A stretch of 64,000 nt of DNA from Bacteroidales bacterium (GCA_023229525.1 JALNZC010000014.1:1-64000); one strand, 5' to 3'. Positions 1-9,735 are shown, numbered from the stretch's first letter. Notes: a model not told the origin generated them from the letters alone. Made by a program: numbers and translations.

Positions 1-341
1 TGGGCAAAAATTTTATCCTTTTCCGAAAAATAAGGTGTAAAATCAATGAGGACAACAACGGGTCGTCCGGGTATATTCCAGCGTCCGAGTTTGATCCGTA
101 ATCCTTCGCTTTCCGCTTTCTCATGCCATGATTTATAAAGGAACCGGTCTTCAATAAACTCCGGATTCTGATGTGTTTCCTTCCAGACATCAGGGCCAAA
201 AAGAATATAATTATCTTTATATTGTTCTGTAAGAATATGTGCTTTTGTTGAAATAACTGTATGAATACCACCTACTTTGTTACAAACTTCCCAGCTGGTT
301 TCAAACAGAAAATCAGGAATCATGAATGGTTTATCTTTCAT
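1..341 (-). CDS. Glycogen synthase, GT3 type (3'-truncated by window edge)
   Basis: Only the first 113 codons are present and the gene continues past position 1. It starts MKDKPFMIPDFLFETSWEV and continues with KVGGIHTV, which is the N-terminal nucleotide-sugar binding pattern of the eukaryote-like GT3 glycogen synthases found in Bacteroidota. These enzymes extend alpha-1,4-glucan from a sugar nucleotide in the cytoplasm. It is the last visible gene of a minus-strand glycogen operon and starts 7 bp after the GH57 stop codon. The family call is from recognised sequence and the catalytic C-terminal domain is not visible, so substrate choice (UDP- or ADP-glucose) cannot be judged. Confidence 0.8.
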   Translation of the reverse strand, partial: MKDKPFMIPDFLFETSWEVCNKVGGIHTVISTKAHILTEQYKDNYILFGPDVWKETHQNPEFIEDRFLYKSWHEKAESEGLRIKLGRWNIPGRPVVVLIDFTPYFSEKDKIFA

Positions 342-348
342 TCGTATA

Positions 349-1902
349 TTACTTGACTGTTTTATTAATTTCCGTTATCATTTTTTTTCTATACTTTGTT
401 AATTCCGTGGATTTTAGTCCTTTAATTTTTTGAATTAGTTCTTTATATTTTTTAAGTGCCCTAATGCCAAGATTCTTTTCGATTTTTGATTTAACCTCTT
501 TCCCGGTCCCCTTTATCGCAAATGCCAAGGTTTCAATTTCAACGTTTTTCAGGATATCTTTTACTTTTTTATCCGATAAAGTGATAATATCTTCAAAATC
601 AAGTTTGCGATAAGTTTCTTTCTCTTTAACTTTTTTACTCTTTTTTTCTTCCTTTGCAACCCGTGATTTTTCCGTTATCAAAGATCCGGATGTTTTTTTC
701 CGTGTAGTCTTTAATTCAATATTTTCATCTACCCTGATGAAGAAATCGGAGAGTACATTCATATAATTGATAAAAGCTTCATAAGGTGATCCATAGGGGT
801 TAAAGTATTTATGAACCTCACCTGCTGAGAACCATTTTGTACACATGTAATAGAAATGATTACTGGTTTGCAGGTAAAGCCAGTCTTTTTGTAAACCAGG
901 ATCGGTGCAGTTTTGAAGTTTTTGTTCATATGAATATAGTTTCGCGAAGGCTTCATCCTGCAATTCATTGCCCAGCCAAGCTGTAAGATCGCGCTCTTCG
1001 TCGGCCCAGGAAATTGCATGGGGTACGGAAATTGCCGCAACAGGTTGCAGTTCATTGTAAAGATCTTCCGGAGTACTGAATTTGAATGACGATTTTGATA
1101 AAACAGCGGATGGCAAATGTTTGAAAAAATCAAAGATTCCGGTTTCTTTCCATTGATGTTCTCCAATTGTTTCATAATCGAGGAAGAGATTCAATACTTC
1201 TTCCTTTTTATCGACTTTACTCATCCATTTTACGAATTTTTCAGTGGTGAGCGGCCATTCAGACCAGTCCTGGTTAGAGAACCGGAAGGTCAGATCATCA
1301 CTAAGCCGAAAATTCCGGAGAAGTACTTTTAATTTTGGATTAATGGTATTGCAATACATATAATTGGGACTTTTCCATCCGAGGATATGTTTGGCACCTT
1401 CAGTAAGGATAGTATGAAAGCCTAATTCAGCGACCATCTCCCCAATTTGATCGGAATAAATTAATTCTGTGTTCCTGAAGGTCAGTGGTTTCTGTCCAAA
1501 CAATTCCTCAATTTTCCGCCGATGCAATTCTACCTGCCGGATAAATTCTTCTTTATTACGAAGGGATGCCAGGGAATGAGCATAGGTTTCAGCAATAAAT
1601 TCAACCTGTCCGGTTTCGGCCAATGACTGGAAACTTCTGATGACGTCGGGGACATGGGTTTGCAATTGTTCCAAAGCGGTTCCCGAGATGGAATAACTCA
1701 CCCGGAATGCTGCACCAAATTCCCGGATCAGTTCCAGCATGAGTTTGTTGGCGGGCAGATAAGATTTTTCTGCAACCCGGCGGATAATGTGACGGTTTTG
1801 ATAGTCATCGTAATAGTGATGATCCTGTCCGATGTTGAAAAACCGGTAAGTCCTCAGTCGAAATGGCTGATGGACCTGAAAATACAAACATATAGATCTC
1901 AT
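349..1902 (-). CDS. GH57 family alpha-amylase / glucanotransferase
   Basis: Cytoplasmic GH57 glycosidase acting on alpha-glucan. The barrel opens with FQVHQPFRLR. The nucleophile motif FRNTEL carries Glu146, and DYETIGEH carries the probable acid/base Asp242. The C-terminal 120 residues are Lys-rich (KKSKKVKEKE) and unlike the catalytic core. The ATG at 1902 is preferred because it lies 4 bp after the stop of the upstream GT4 gene, whereas an upstream ATG at 1938 would overlap that gene by 32 bp and add residues that do not fit the family start. The position between GT4 and GT3 genes indicates glycogen turnover. Hydrolase versus transferase activity cannot be decided from sequence. Confidence 0.87.
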   Translation of the reverse strand: MRSICLYFQVHQPFRLRTYRFFNIGQDHHYYDDYQNRHIIRRVAEKSYLPANKLMLELIREFGAAFRVSYSISGTALEQLQTHVPDVIRSFQSLAETGQVEFIAETYAHSLASLRNKEEFIRQVELHRRKIEELFGQKPLTFRNTELIYSDQIGEMVAELGFHTILTEGAKHILGWKSPNYMYCNTINPKLKVLLRNFRLSDDLTFRFSNQDWSEWPLTTEKFVKWMSKVDKKEEVLNLFLDYETIGEHQWKETGIFDFFKHLPSAVLSKSSFKFSTPEDLYNELQPVAAISVPHAISWADEERDLTAWLGNELQDEAFAKLYSYEQKLQNCTDPGLQKDWLYLQTSNHFYYMCTKWFSAGEVHKYFNPYGSPYEAFINYMNVLSDFFIRVDENIELKTTRKKTSGSLITEKSRVAKEEKKSKKVKEKETYRKLDFEDIITLSDKKVKDILKNVEIETLAFAIKGTGKEVKSKIEKNLGIRALKKYKELIQKIKGLKSTELTKYRKKMITEINKTVK

Positions 1903-1906
1903 ATGA

Positions 1907-3193
1907 TCACTTATAAACGGCTTTGTTATAAACTTCAATTACATTTATTGCAGCATTGTCCCATTTGAGGTTATCGACTTCTGCTTTACCATAGCGACCG
2001 AACATCTTGCGTAATGCATCATAGTGCAGGATTCCATAAATGGCATCGGCAAGGGCGTCGATATCCCAGAAATCGACTTTTAATGCGTGCTTCAGAACTT
2101 CAGCTACGCCAGATTGTTTGGAAATGACCACAGGTACGTTTGAACGCATAGCTTCCAGTGGGGAAATGCCAAAGGGTTCTGAAACCGATGGCATCACGTA
2201 AACATCGCTCATCGCAAACATCGTGTCAACTTCAGGTCCTGCAAGAAATCCGGTAAAATGGAACTTGGTTGAAATCTTCAATTGTGCTACACGGCGGATC
2301 ATTCGATTAAGTAAATCACCGGAACCAGCCATCACGAATCTGACATTTGAATCACGCTGAAGCACTTTATAGGCAGCTTCCACAAAATAATCCGGGCCTT
2401 TCTGATAGGTCACCCGTCCAAGAAAGGTCACAATTTTTTCCTTTACATGTTTTTGGACCCCTTCCATTTCAGGGTGATCGGTAGGTTCAACCGCATTGTG
2501 CACGGTAATCACTTTTTCGGGATCGATCCCATACTTTTCTATCACGATTTGTCGGGTAAGGTTGCTTACAGTGATCACAAGATCCGCTTCAGTCATGCCT
2601 TTCCGTTCAATGTCATATACATTTTGATTGACATGTTCTCCCGACCTGTCGAATTCCGTAGCGTGAACGTGAACCACTAAAGGTTTTCCGGTGACCTCCT
2701 TGGCTGCAATTCCTGCCGGATAGGTAAGCCAGTCGTGGGCATGGATCACATCAAATGTATTTTTCATAGCAATGGATGAAGCGACGAGCGCATACCGGGC
2801 AACTTCTTCCATTAAATTAGGCCCATATTTTCCGGAAAAGGAATAAATTCTGGAAAACACGGTTTGCGAGACATCTTTACCCGCTAAAACCTCCTTTGTC
2901 GTAATCCGTTCAAATTCTTCCGGATCGAGGTAAGGAACAAGGTTTGAACCGATCTCCATATATTGGACTTTCTGCCAGAATTCCTGGTATTGTTGTTGAT
3001 GAAAGTCAAGGACGACATCACTGGCGCTTACCAGGCGGAATCCCTCTTTTGTCTCGTCGCCAAAGGCTTTGGGTACCACGAAGATTACCTCGATCCCATG
3101 TTTAACCAATCCTTTGGTTAATCCAAAACAAGCGGTTCCTAATCCACCGGTTATATGTGGGGGAAATTCCCAGCCAAACATTAAAACACGCAT
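1907..3193 (-). CDS. GT4 family glycosyltransferase (glycogen synthase-like)
   Basis: GT-B fold transferase of 428 residues. The N-terminal half begins with the nucleotide-sugar synthase pattern WEFPPHITGGLG. The C-terminal half has the retaining-transferase E-x7-E motif EPFGISPLEAM with Glu339 and Glu347. Bacteroidota often carry this gene between a GH133 debranching enzyme and a GH57 amylase, as here, so a role in alpha-glucan synthesis or priming is likely. A leader of AAATCGT heptamers lies 2 bp upstream of the start codon. The presence of a GT4 and a GT3 in one operon suggests two elongation enzymes with separate jobs, but this is inference. Confidence 0.85.
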   Translation of the reverse strand: MRVLMFGWEFPPHITGGLGTACFGLTKGLVKHGIEVIFVVPKAFGDETKEGFRLVSASDVVLDFHQQQYQEFWQKVQYMEIGSNLVPYLDPEEFERITTKEVLAGKDVSQTVFSRIYSFSGKYGPNLMEEVARYALVASSIAMKNTFDVIHAHDWLTYPAGIAAKEVTGKPLVVHVHATEFDRSGEHVNQNVYDIERKGMTEADLVITVSNLTRQIVIEKYGIDPEKVITVHNAVEPTDHPEMEGVQKHVKEKIVTFLGRVTYQKGPDYFVEAAYKVLQRDSNVRFVMAGSGDLLNRMIRRVAQLKISTKFHFTGFLAGPEVDTMFAMSDVYVMPSVSEPFGISPLEAMRSNVPVVISKQSGVAEVLKHALKVDFWDIDALADAIYGILHYDALRKMFGRYGKAEVDNLKWDNAAINVIEVYNKAVYK

Positions 3194-3194
3194 T

Positions 3195-3228
3195 TCAATT
3201 TACGTTTACGTTTTACGATTTACGATTT
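3195..3228. repeat. Heptamer array, ACGATTT family, before the GT4 start
   Basis: Four to five degenerate 7-bp units fill almost the whole gap between the debranching enzyme stop and the GT4 start. On the coding (minus) strand they read AAATCGT and end next to the ATG. The same heptamer occurs at 7722-7770, 24850-24891 and 30441-30468. Confidence 0.8.
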
Positions 3229-3233
3229 TGCAG

Positions 3234-5186
3234 TCAAGCCTGTTGTTCGTATTTGTTTATTAAATATGTCATTCTCAATAATTCGGCCACGGATGTTGCA
3301 TAGGATATAGCGCCCCTGGCCGTGTGGGGAGGATCCCCATCATAAATTTCCGAGATCGTGCCGATACCATGTTCTGTCATTACGGCCTCGAAACCCTGGA
3401 AAATTCCTTTGATGATCGATAACCCGCTTTTTCCATGGATCCGGAGATACCCTTCAGCAAAATGACCCAAAAGCCATGGACGTACCGTACCCTGATGGTA
3501 TGCACTATCTCTCTCCGATTGATTTCCATAGTACGTTCCCTTAAAAACCGGGCTTTTTGGAGTCAAAGTCCTTAATCCACGTGTAGTTAAAAGTTCCTGT
3601 TTTACACGACTGAGTACCTCTTTCCTTATTTCTTCACTTACCGGACTATAGGGTAGTGAAGCAACAAGGATCATATTTGGCCTGACGGCCCAGTCTTTAT
3701 ATACACCGTCAACATAATCAGCCATGTAACGCTTTTCCTTGTTCCAGAATGTTTCAAGAAATGAATCGGGGATCAGAAGAGAAATGGATTCCCAATCTTT
3801 ACAGAACTTTTTATCTCCGGTAAGGGAGGCAATCTCCATGCTAAAGCATATGGCATTGTACCAAAGTGCATTGATCTCTATACATTTGCCCATACGGGGT
3901 GTTACCGGTTTTCCATCGACATAGGCATCCATCCAGGTAAGCGGAATTCCGGGTACACCAGCCGTAATAAGACCATCCTTGTCCATCTGAATCCCGAATT
4001 CCGTGCCCTGTCTGTAATTATTCAGTATGGTCTTCATCTTTCTACCATACTCTTTCCAGATTTCTTTTTTCCTTCCGGTGAATTCTGCATATTGCTGTAA
4101 AGTCCAGAAAAACCATAACGGTGTATCTACCGCATTGTATGTTGCAGAATTTCCCGAACCAATATTTGGAAAGAAAGGGCCTTGCATCTCCTGGATCATG
4201 GTATCAATGACCGATTTGCATGTTTTGAAGTCACCATGAATCAAGGTCAAACCAGGTAAAGCTACAAATGTATTTCTCCCAATCCGTCCAAACCAGGGAA
4301 AGCCAGCAAGAATCTCCGTCTTTTTTCCCTGTTTAACGATGAACTGTTGGGCAGCATTAATCAGGCAATTCTTAAAATTGTTCCTTGGAATCCGCGTTTC
4401 CAGCTCATCATTAAAGGCCCTTTTCATCGAAAGAGGATTCATCTCCTGTGTTCCCACTGCAACATACACACTCTCTCCTTTCCCAATATCAAATTCAAAA
4501 AATCCAGGGACATACAGATCCTCCTGATATTCATATCCACGCTCCATCTCTTCCTGATATTCAATTTTATAATACCAGTCAGGTACGTGGGTATATTCGT
4601 TGGTTTTCGAAATCTGTATAAACAAGTCAGTATATCCCTGATACATCCTGACCTTTATACCTTGGGTTATCTTTTCAAATTTTTTATCTGCAAAAATATT
4701 TTCTTTGCTCAGGGTATGAATATTACGGAATGCAAGGAAGGGTTTGATCTTGATTTTGGTCGGAGAATGGGCCTCTACAAGGGTATATCTGATGATCATC
4801 CTGTCTTCACGGGTAATAAATGCCATCTCCTTTGTCAGGATCACTCCACCTACGCGATAGGTGAGTTTTGGGATTGGTTCGGTAACGAAATCCCGGATAT
4901 ACTTATGGCCCTTTGGATTATATACTCCTCCCGGATATTTATGAATTCCAAGATTAAACTCCGATTCCATCTGGATCACTGTTTCATCCATGGTTGACAC
5001 CAGAACATGATTTTCATGATCAACTCCAGGTTGCGGGGTAATCAGCATCCCATGATACTTCCTCGTATTGCAATTGATGATCGTCGAATTGGCATAGGAG
5101 CCTGCCCTGTTTGACCGGATAAGTTCCCGGTTCAAAGAATATTCGAGGTTGACTAACTGGTTTTTATCAAAATTGATATAGCTCAT
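3234..5186 (-). CDS. Glycogen debranching enzyme, GH133 (amylo-alpha-1,6-glucosidase)
   Basis: Cytoplasmic enzyme of 650 residues that removes alpha-1,6 branches of glycogen. The N-terminal beta-sandwich domain contains RSNRAGSYANSTI and NTRKYHGMLI, typical of the archaeal/bacterial GDE family. The C-terminal (alpha/alpha)6 domain contains the WMDAYVDGKPVTPR and GTVRPWLLGHF motifs. Length is normal for the family. It is the first gene of the minus-strand operon GDE-GT4-GH57-GT3, which provides synthesis and breakdown of a storage glucan in one transcription unit. Confidence 0.92.
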   Translation of the reverse strand: MSYINFDKNQLVNLEYSLNRELIRSNRAGSYANSTIINCNTRKYHGMLITPQPGVDHENHVLVSTMDETVIQMESEFNLGIHKYPGGVYNPKGHKYIRDFVTEPIPKLTYRVGGVILTKEMAFITREDRMIIRYTLVEAHSPTKIKIKPFLAFRNIHTLSKENIFADKKFEKITQGIKVRMYQGYTDLFIQISKTNEYTHVPDWYYKIEYQEEMERGYEYQEDLYVPGFFEFDIGKGESVYVAVGTQEMNPLSMKRAFNDELETRIPRNNFKNCLINAAQQFIVKQGKKTEILAGFPWFGRIGRNTFVALPGLTLIHGDFKTCKSVIDTMIQEMQGPFFPNIGSGNSATYNAVDTPLWFFWTLQQYAEFTGRKKEIWKEYGRKMKTILNNYRQGTEFGIQMDKDGLITAGVPGIPLTWMDAYVDGKPVTPRMGKCIEINALWYNAICFSMEIASLTGDKKFCKDWESISLLIPDSFLETFWNKEKRYMADYVDGVYKDWAVRPNMILVASLPYSPVSEEIRKEVLSRVKQELLTTRGLRTLTPKSPVFKGTYYGNQSERDSAYHQGTVRPWLLGHFAEGYLRIHGKSGLSIIKGIFQGFEAVMTEHGIGTISEIYDGDPPHTARGAISYATSVAELLRMTYLINKYEQQA

Positions 5187-5390
5187 TTCTCATAATTTTC
5201 CTCAGGATTGTTCAAAGTTAAGTTAATTACGTAAAAATCAGAAAAAAATTTTGCGATGTCTTAATCATATCCGGACGGGAAATATCAAGACCATCGAAAA
5301 ACTGCCAGGCAAAATTACAATATTCCGGATTTTTATCGTTAGTCTAAATAAAGTCCATAATTCTTACCTTTAGGCCCTCAAAATTTTACC

Positions 5391-6824
5391 ATGCTCCGGC
5401 GATTACCGATTTTAACCGTATTGTTTTTATCAGGATCTCTCATATTATGTATATTATGTTGTTTATCGTGCCGTAAAAGGGATAAAATTGATTCAAACCC
5501 GGAAATACGGCTCTCTTTCTCAACAGATACCGTTTTTTTTGATACGGTTTTTCCCACAGTCGGATCAGTCACAAAGCGTTTGATCGTTTACAACCAGCAT
5601 AATAATAAGATCCTCATATCAGGTATCCGGCTGATGGGGGGAATGAATTCCAATTACAGGATCAATGTAGATGGTCATCCTGGAATCAATGTTACTGATC
5701 TGGAGATTCCGGCCAATGACAGTTTGTTTATTTTCATCAGGGTTACGGTTGACCCGAACAATGATAATACCCCATTTGTTGTAAGTGATTCGTTGGAATT
5801 TCAAACCAATGGAAATCTCCAACAGGTTAAATTGGTGACCTGGGGTCAGAATGCATTGTTTTATCGCAAAGCCATGATTTCCGGAAATGTTATATGGGAC
5901 AGTCTGAAAGCCCATGTTATATATGGATCACTGCGGATCGACACGAATGCAACACTCACAATCCTTCCAGGGACCAAAATATATTTTCATCAACATGCTT
6001 ATATGGCATCCTCCTTTCAGTCAACTCTTAAAGTGTTGGGGACTGTTGATCACCCGGTCAGATTTCAGGGAGACAGACTTGATTTCTTTTATAAAGATTT
6101 ACCCGGACAGTGGGAAGGGATCTACCTTGAACAAGGAAGCAAGGATCACGGGATCAATTATGCGATTATTAAGAACGGATCTTACGGGTTAGCGGTTGAT
6201 TCCCTGGGAACTCTTTCCAATCCGATGCTTGCAATCGATAACACGATCATTCAAAACATGACCAACGACGGGATATATGCCTACGGTACTTCAATCCGAT
6301 CTACAAATTGTGTTATAGGTAATTGCGGAGGCACCGCATTGGATGTTGAATTTGGAGGGAAATATGATTTCCGCCAGTTGACTATTGGGAATTTCTGGAG
6401 CAGTTCGGTGAGGTTATCTCCCTCCATATATTTAAGCAATTACAGTTTTGATACTGCCGGACAAAAAATTACGAATCCTTTAAGTTCAGCCTATTTTGGT
6501 AATGTGATCATTTACGGATCAAATGATGATGAAATAAAGCTGGATTCTGTGGTCGCAGTTCCTTTTCAATTTACTTTTGATCATGGTTTGTTGAAGACCC
6601 GTTTAAATGTCTCCAATCCTAACCGGTATATCCAGTGTCTGATCAATAAAGATCCGCGTTTTTTGGATGTCCAGAAAATGGATTATCAGATCGACAGCCT
6701 TTCCCCTGTTATTCAGATGGGTATACCGATGGGAGTTCCCTTGGATATTCTCGGAAAGGAAAGAGGCAGCCTTCCTGATCTGGGGGCGTATCAGCACCTC
6801 GTTCAATTAAGAATTAAGAATTAG
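5391..6824 (+). CDS. Lipoprotein with right-handed beta-helix (hypothetical)
   Basis: A protein of 477 residues with a lipoprotein signal ending in a CLSC lipobox near residue 27, so it is probably anchored in the outer membrane. After an Ig-like beta-rich region (about 40-140) there is a repetitive region of solenoid type with a LTILPGTKIYF turn, as seen in parallel beta-helix proteins of Bacteroidota. No catalytic residues are recognisable. It stands alone, divergent from the glycogen operon and convergent with sucD (14 bp gap). A polysaccharide-binding or surface structural role is possible, but no function can be assigned. Confidence 0.72.
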   Translation: MLRRLPILTVLFLSGSLILCILCCLSCRKRDKIDSNPEIRLSFSTDTVFFDTVFPTVGSVTKRLIVYNQHNNKILISGIRLMGGMNSNYRINVDGHPGINVTDLEIPANDSLFIFIRVTVDPNNDNTPFVVSDSLEFQTNGNLQQVKLVTWGQNALFYRKAMISGNVIWDSLKAHVIYGSLRIDTNATLTILPGTKIYFHQHAYMASSFQSTLKVLGTVDHPVRFQGDRLDFFYKDLPGQWEGIYLEQGSKDHGINYAIIKNGSYGLAVDSLGTLSNPMLAIDNTIIQNMTNDGIYAYGTSIRSTNCVIGNCGGTALDVEFGGKYDFRQLTIGNFWSSSVRLSPSIYLSNYSFDTAGQKITNPLSSAYFGNVIIYGSNDDEIKLDSVVAVPFQFTFDHGLLKTRLNVSNPNRYIQCLINKDPRFLDVQKMDYQIDSLSPVIQMGIPMGVPLDILGKERGSLPDLGAYQHLVQLRIKN

Positions 6825-6838
6825 GAACGGGGTTGGAA

Positions 6839-7720
6839 TTAATTTTTCCCATTTTTCAAGGCCTTGAACATGGCGGTTCCAAGATCTGCCGGGGAATCTA
6901 CAACAATAACACCGCATTCCCGGAGAATTTCCTTTTTCGCTTCAGCGGTGTCTGATTTTCCTCCGACTATCGCTCCTGCATGACCCATGGTGCGACCCTT
7001 TGGCGCAGTTGCTCCGGCAATAAAGCTTACGACCGGTTTGGTTCCGTGTTTTTTTATCCAGTATCCGGCATCGGTTTCCATATTACCCCCGATTTCACCT
7101 ATCATCACGATACCCTGGGTTTCCTTATCCTCCATGAATAACTGAACAGCTTCCACAATGGTGGTTCCCGGAATCGGATCCCCGCCGATACCAATCATCG
7201 TGCTTTGACCCAGTCCGACCTTCGTAATCTGGTCAACAGCTTCATAAGAGAGTGTTCCTGAACGCGAGACAATTCCAATAGTTCCGGGCTTATGGATATA
7301 TCCGGGCATGATCCCTATTTTTGTATGGGGAGGCGTGATGATGCCCGGGCAATTTGGTCCAATCATCCGAATATTGTGGCAACGCAAATATTCTTTTACC
7401 ATGATCATGTCCTTCACCGGGATACCTTCAGTTATGCAGACGATAACTTTAATTCCTGCTTCTGCAGCCTCAAGGATCGCATCAGCCGCAAGTGGCGGAG
7501 GAACAAAGATGACGGAGACATCCGCTCCGGTTGTTTTAACTGCATCCGCCACAGTATTGAATACAGGCCGGTCAAGATGCATTATTCCTCCTTTTCCGGG
7601 AGTAACACCACCCACTACCTGTGTACCATATTCTATCATTTGGCTTGCATGAAATGACCCTTCATGGCCGGTGATCCCTTGAACAATAACCTTTGAATCC
7701 TGGTTGACAAGAATACTCAT
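6839..7720 (-). CDS. sucD: Succinate--CoA ligase, alpha subunit
   Basis: TCA cycle enzyme that interconverts succinyl-CoA and succinate with substrate-level phosphorylation. The 293 residues match the normal length. The CoA-binding Rossmann region has GITGHEGSFH near residue 15. The phosphohistidine loop GHAGAIVGG carries His247. The beta subunit gene sucC, often adjacent, is not in this window. A heptamer array directly precedes the start codon. Confidence 0.96.
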   Translation of the reverse strand: MSILVNQDSKVIVQGITGHEGSFHASQMIEYGTQVVGGVTPGKGGIMHLDRPVFNTVADAVKTTGADVSVIFVPPPLAADAILEAAEAGIKVIVCITEGIPVKDMIMVKEYLRCHNIRMIGPNCPGIITPPHTKIGIMPGYIHKPGTIGIVSRSGTLSYEAVDQITKVGLGQSTMIGIGGDPIPGTTIVEAVQLFMEDKETQGIVMIGEIGGNMETDAGYWIKKHGTKPVVSFIAGATAPKGRTMGHAGAIVGGKSDTAEAKKEILRECGVIVVDSPADLGTAMFKALKNGKN

Positions 7721-7721
7721 T

Positions 7722-7770
7722 ACAATTTACGATTTTTGATTTACGATTTGCGATTTTTACTTTTTGATTC
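7722..7770. repeat. Heptamer array, ACGATTT family, before the sucD start
   Basis: Seven consecutive 7-bp units keep phase (acaattt, acgattt, ttgattt, acgattt, gcgattt, ttacttt, ttgattc). The array starts 1 bp outside the sucD start codon and reads AAATCGT on the sucD coding strand. Confidence 0.8.
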
Positions 7771-7818
7771 GCGATGCCAAAGATAATTTGTTTTCTAAAT
7801 TGAACCCGTAATATTTGA

Positions 7819-7826
7819 TAATTTTG
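7819..7826 (+). promoter_or_regulatory. Bacteroidota -7 box for mnmE
   Basis: TAATTTTG matches the TAnnTTTG -7 consensus of Bacteroidota housekeeping promoters, 31 bp before the mnmE start. A well-spaced -33 TTTG is not obvious. Confidence 0.45.
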
Positions 7827-7857
7827 TTGGTTCAATGGTCCCCAAATTTTTTATTTC

Positions 7858-9255
7858 ATGAAATTTCCTCAGACTTCAGACACCATATGTGCATTATCCA
7901 CAGCTCCCGGAACCGGTGCAATTGCTGTGATCAGACTTTCGGGAACCAAAGCTTTTCAGGTCATCCGGGATATCTTTCAACCTGCAGATGATAAACTGGA
8001 TATTCAAACCGCACCCTCGCACACTATCCATTATGGGATCATCGGAACAGGAGCAACCATCCTCGATGAGGTTTTGGTATCTCTCTTCAGGGTGCCGCAT
8101 TCCTATACCGGCGAAGATGTGGTTGAAATATCATGCCATGGATCCGTTTACATTCAACAAAAAATAATTGAATTATTGTTAACCCATGGATTACGACTCG
8201 CGGGTCCGGGTGAATTTACCCTGAGGGCATTTATAAACGGAAAATTTGACTTATCGCAGGCAGAGGCCGTGGCTGATCTGATTGCTTCCCATTCCGGATC
8301 AGCTCACGAATTGGCCATCCGGCAGATGCGGGGTAATTTCTCCAGAAAAATCAAGCACTTGCGGCAGCAACTCGTTGAATTCACTTCGTTGATTGAGCTT
8401 GAACTTGATTTCAGCGAAGAGCACCTGGAATTCGCCGACCGGAAAAATCTTTATGATCTGCTGGTTCGAATTCGTACAGAACTGGAACAATTGGTGGATT
8501 CTTTCCGCTTCGGGAATGTGATAAAAAACGGGATCCCGGTAGCCATTATCGGAAAACCGAATGTCGGGAAATCGACTCTTCTGAATGCCATTCTCAACGA
8601 AGAAAAAGCCATCGTGTCGGAATTTCCGGGAACAACCCGGGATGCAATTGAAGACACGATTATTATTGCCGGATATAATTTCAGGTTTATCGATACTGCC
8701 GGATTAAGGGCGGCAGAGGATGCCATTGAAACAATCGGTATTGAAAGAACCTGGGAAAAAATCCACGAAGCCACGATTATTCTTTATGTCTTTGATGTTA
8801 CCGAACAATCATTCCAGGATGTCATGAATGCGACAGAAGAATTCAAAGAATTGGCTACCGATAAATCAAAACACCTCATCCTTATCGGAAATAAAACGGA
8901 TAAGTTACAGGAATTGCCTAAGGGATTTAAGAATTTTGTTGAATATGAGACCATCTTTGTCTCCGGTAAGCGAAGAGAAAATATTCACCTCATCGCCGAC
9001 AGCCTTCAAAAAGTGGTTCAAAATGCAGATATATCTGACCGTACCATTGTCTCGAACACTCGTCATTTTGAGGCACTTCAGAATGCGCTTTCAGCAATTA
9101 TCTCAGTGGATGATGGATTACAAATGAAAATTTCTCCCGATTTACTTACAACCGATATCCGGAAAGCGTTATACCATCTTGGTGAAATCACCGGAGAAAT
9201 CACTACGGATGAAATTCTGGGGACCATCTTCAGTAGATTTTGTATCGGAAAGTAA
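7858..9255 (+). CDS. mnmE: tRNA modification GTPase MnmE
   Basis: GTPase that, with MnmG, installs the 5-carboxymethylaminomethyl group on U34 of tRNAs. The 465 residues comprise the N-terminal folate-binding domain (GTGAIAVIRLSG), a helical domain, the inserted G domain with P-loop GKPNVGKST from residue 232 and DTAGLR, and the C-terminal CIGK motif whose cysteine is conserved in the family. All key motifs are intact. It appears monocistronic. Confidence 0.97.
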   Translation: MKFPQTSDTICALSTAPGTGAIAVIRLSGTKAFQVIRDIFQPADDKLDIQTAPSHTIHYGIIGTGATILDEVLVSLFRVPHSYTGEDVVEISCHGSVYIQQKIIELLLTHGLRLAGPGEFTLRAFINGKFDLSQAEAVADLIASHSGSAHELAIRQMRGNFSRKIKHLRQQLVEFTSLIELELDFSEEHLEFADRKNLYDLLVRIRTELEQLVDSFRFGNVIKNGIPVAIIGKPNVGKSTLLNAILNEEKAIVSEFPGTTRDAIEDTIIIAGYNFRFIDTAGLRAAEDAIETIGIERTWEKIHEATIILYVFDVTEQSFQDVMNATEEFKELATDKSKHLILIGNKTDKLQELPKGFKNFVEYETIFVSGKRRENIHLIADSLQKVVQNADISDRTIVSNTRHFEALQNALSAIISVDDGLQMKISPDLLTTDIRKALYHLGEITGEITTDEILGTIFSRFCIGK

Positions 9256-9345
9256 CCGGCTAAACACGATCATATACCCAAACCCGGATAATTCACCCAA
9301 AGTCCAATAAAATTGTGCTTTTCGGTGATATATTAAATCAGCTGA

Positions 9346-9735
9346 TCACCAAAGGAGTCGAATCCTGTAATTGTCTTCAAGGTATTTAAAATACCAGAAG
9401 AGTTTACGGTTCACTTCTATCCCGTAATCAATATTGGGCTGGTAGTCTATGGAAGAATCAATTTCCCGGGTATACCTCCCAGAGCGGTAATAATTGTTCC
9501 AATTTGCTACTGCTATCAGGTTCTTGCTCCGGTAATAATCAAGGGAAAAGTCTTTTGCAGGATTATAATTGGTAAGGTACCATTGATCGAACTGGGGGTC
9601 GAGGATCACAATATCGTATTCGGTGCTGTCCTGGCTGTTTTTAATCAGGGAAGCCGAGGTTTTCGCTGTTGGTTTGACTGAGGAACATGCCCAGATTAAC
9701 AGGGCCATTATTCCAAATAAATAAGACGGTTTCAT
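9346..9735 (-). CDS. DUF6146-like lipoprotein
   Basis: Small Bacteroidota protein of about 129 residues. The signal peptide MKPSYLFGIMALLIWACSS ends in a lipobox (WAC). The mature part is rich in Tyr/Trp/Asp (FDQWYLTNYNPAKDFSL), like the DUF6146 family. The ATG at 9735 is chosen because it directly starts the signal peptide, while the upstream ATG at 9795 adds non-signal residues. It lies downstream of the pullulanase on the same strand. Function is unknown, and the family call rests on recollection of the motif. Confidence 0.65.
   Translation of the reverse strand: MKPSYLFGIMALLIWACSSVKPTAKTSASLIKNSQDSTEYDIVILDPQFDQWYLTNYNPAKDFSLDYYRSKNLIAVANWNNYYRSGRYTREIDSSIDYQPNIDYGIEVNRKLFWYFKYLEDNYRIRLLW

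Noticed and set aside
759..1175. Open frame on the minus strand inside the GH57 gene
   Set aside because: It lies fully within a well-supported gene in another frame and has no recognisable protein features.
4347..4997. 216-codon open frame on the plus strand opposite the debranching enzyme
   Set aside because: Antisense to a GH133 gene with intact motifs. The translation has no domain or signal and reflects codon bias of the real gene.
9325..9351. GGTGAT / ATCACC inverted repeat after mnmE as a terminator
   Set aside because: No T-run follows on either strand and the loop is long; it overlaps the end of the DUF6146-like gene.
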